64,000 bases of DNA from positions 1 through 64,000 of the forward strand of contig NW_020825496.1 in the NCBI RefSeq assembly GCF_003286085.1. The letters run 5' to 3'. Below the pieces are notes generated by a model that had not been told where the DNA came from, did no database searches, and was given only the letters and a program-made list of their open reading frames with translations. This document shows positions 63,265 through 64,000 of the stretch, one piece after another; positions within the stretch are counted from its first letter, which is position 1; each line of letters opens with the position of its first letter. The translations under genes and the position numbers were made by a program. This stretch comes from Drosophila persimilis. Its lineage: Eukaryota > Arthropoda > Insecta > Diptera > Drosophilidae.

Positions 63265-63795
63265 ATTAAACAACTGCGGTAGCGGATTGTGTTTTTAAAA
63301 AGTTTTTATTTTACTTCGAACTTCACTGATATAGATTTAAGTAGAGGGTCACAAAGGAATTCCGGGCCAAGGGATTGCGCGATCTTAATATTTAGCTAGA
63401 CTTTGCGGTGTCGCTGCTGGATCAAGACTGATTTGAACTTTCTGACCTTTGCATCGTTGATCCCTTTCGGGAATCGTTTTTCTATAAACATTTCAATTGA
63501 TTTCGCCATCCCGAGTATTAGATTTCGTCATCCAAAGAGAGAACTGTAAAAGGCCTAAAGTGCAGGATCTGCAGAAAGCCGGGAGTGAGATTGTTTATGA
63601 GAAGCCGGGTGTGGGCAAACATTGGTTTTCCATTTAGGCGAGTGTCAAAGAATGGGATTGCGGCGGGGGCGCTTGAGATTGTACATCTTAGAAATCAATT
63701 AGGCGGAGGCCCAAGATTGAAATTGTTTTCGTTTTGGAAAACCAAAGATTGTTTACAACTCGTATAAGAGCTCAATGGAATTGGGTACGTTAACT
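63264..63795 (-). repeat. GYP1-B 5' LTR
   Basis: 532 bases, near-identical to 58810-59341, ending GTTAACT before the TGTA duplication. Confidence 0.92.
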
Positions 63796-64000
63796 TGTAT
63801 GTACTGCTCACGGACAAGGCGACGCTGCGACGCGACAATGAATTTCACAATTTTTCAACCGAATTAAACGACTGATCTTTTATTAAAATCCGTGTCTACT
63901 GTTATGCTCACAGAATTTTGATTGTTCAACTTAATGTTTATAGCCACCAACAACAACTTTACAACTTCATGTAGCTACAAACAACAACTTTAACAACTTT

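Larger units (their letters stand above)
58810..63795 (-). mobile_element. GYP1-B: young deletion derivative of the env-bearing gypsy
   Basis: 4,986 bases with two 532-base LTRs that differ at apparently one position (GATCTTTGC/GACCTTTGC). It has a TGTA target duplication (58806-58809 and 63796-63799), a tRNA-Lys primer site and a polypurine tract. Relative to GYP1-A it lacks most of gag, the repeat copies, and all RNase H/integrase plus the start of env, each removed in frame. It must have been mobilised in trans. Confidence 0.92.
54619..64000 (-). mobile_element. GYP2: dead Ty3/gypsy element, interrupted by GYP1-B
   Basis: The minus-strand gag, protease, RT/RNase H and integrase lie at 54818-58699. 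The 5' leader/LTR side lies at 58700-58809 and resumes at 63800 after GYP1-B. At least three nonsense codons and two frameshifts are visible. No env and no LTR pair were found in the window. 54619-54817 holds its presumed 3' non-coding end; 63800-64000 holds presumed leader or LTR with repeated ACAACAACTTT. Confidence 0.8.

Overview
The window looks like repeat-rich heterochromatin of a Drosophila of the obscura group. The sequence shows about 1.1-kb interspersed elements with one end reading TATACCCGATACTCAAAATGAG, the other ending CCCCCTCGTTT, and a GTCT/GTCC tetranucleotide core. That architecture is the DINE-1/HINE (Helentron-associated) type, and I match it from memory to the ISY elements of D. 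miranda and relatives. The species, and a Y or neo-Y location, are inferences.

1-5175: an unrecognised stretch, an ISY fragment, and a module with a TAF5-NTD2-like reading frame (-) and a proteasome alpha-2-like fragment (+). An ISY that was itself split by a second, inverted ISY follows. 5176-24657: a tandem array of five nearly identical units of about 3.95 kb. Each unit carries a protamine-type (MST-HMG) box that is frameshifted, a broken minus-strand reading frame, a small charged ORF, an AT-rich spacer, and a short intact Cys/Lys/Arg-rich protamine-like tail ORF. ISY copies form every unit boundary. 24658-26206: a second copy of the TAF5-like/proteasome-like module, followed by a sixth, partial unit (26207-27797).

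27798-34242: a structurally complete BEL/Pao retrotransposon (BEL-A, minus strand, one long open gag-pol), flanked by unit sequence in two different phases. 34243-36487: a last unit fragment, low-complexity euchromatin-like DNA and a two-exon FLYWCH-like gene fragment cut off by the next element. 36488-39531: a decayed BEL (BEL-C). 39532-41944: a copy of Eogt (EGF-domain O-GlcNAc transferase) that is open for 472+ codons but frameshifted in its signal peptide. 41945-44249: a truncated BEL (BEL-B, plus strand).

44250-52714: a duplicate of the Eogt 5' flank, then a truncated env-bearing gypsy element (GYP1-A) with an ISY in env. 52715-53226: a duplicate of the Eogt 3' flank. 53227-54618: a BEL-C-family end carrying an ISY. 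54619-64000: a dead Ty3/gypsy element (GYP2) into which a young GYP1 deletion derivative (GYP1-B, 58810-63795) has inserted, with matching 532-bp LTRs and a TGTA target duplication. GYP1-B has an unusual in-frame protease-RT-envelope fusion ORF.

Taken together, this is a locus where sperm-chromatin and testis-type gene pieces have been amplified, with ISY elements serving as the recombination sites (inference), and where retrotransposons have later piled in. The most interesting object is the amplified protamine-tail ORF, which has lost its HMG box but stays open in all five copies.
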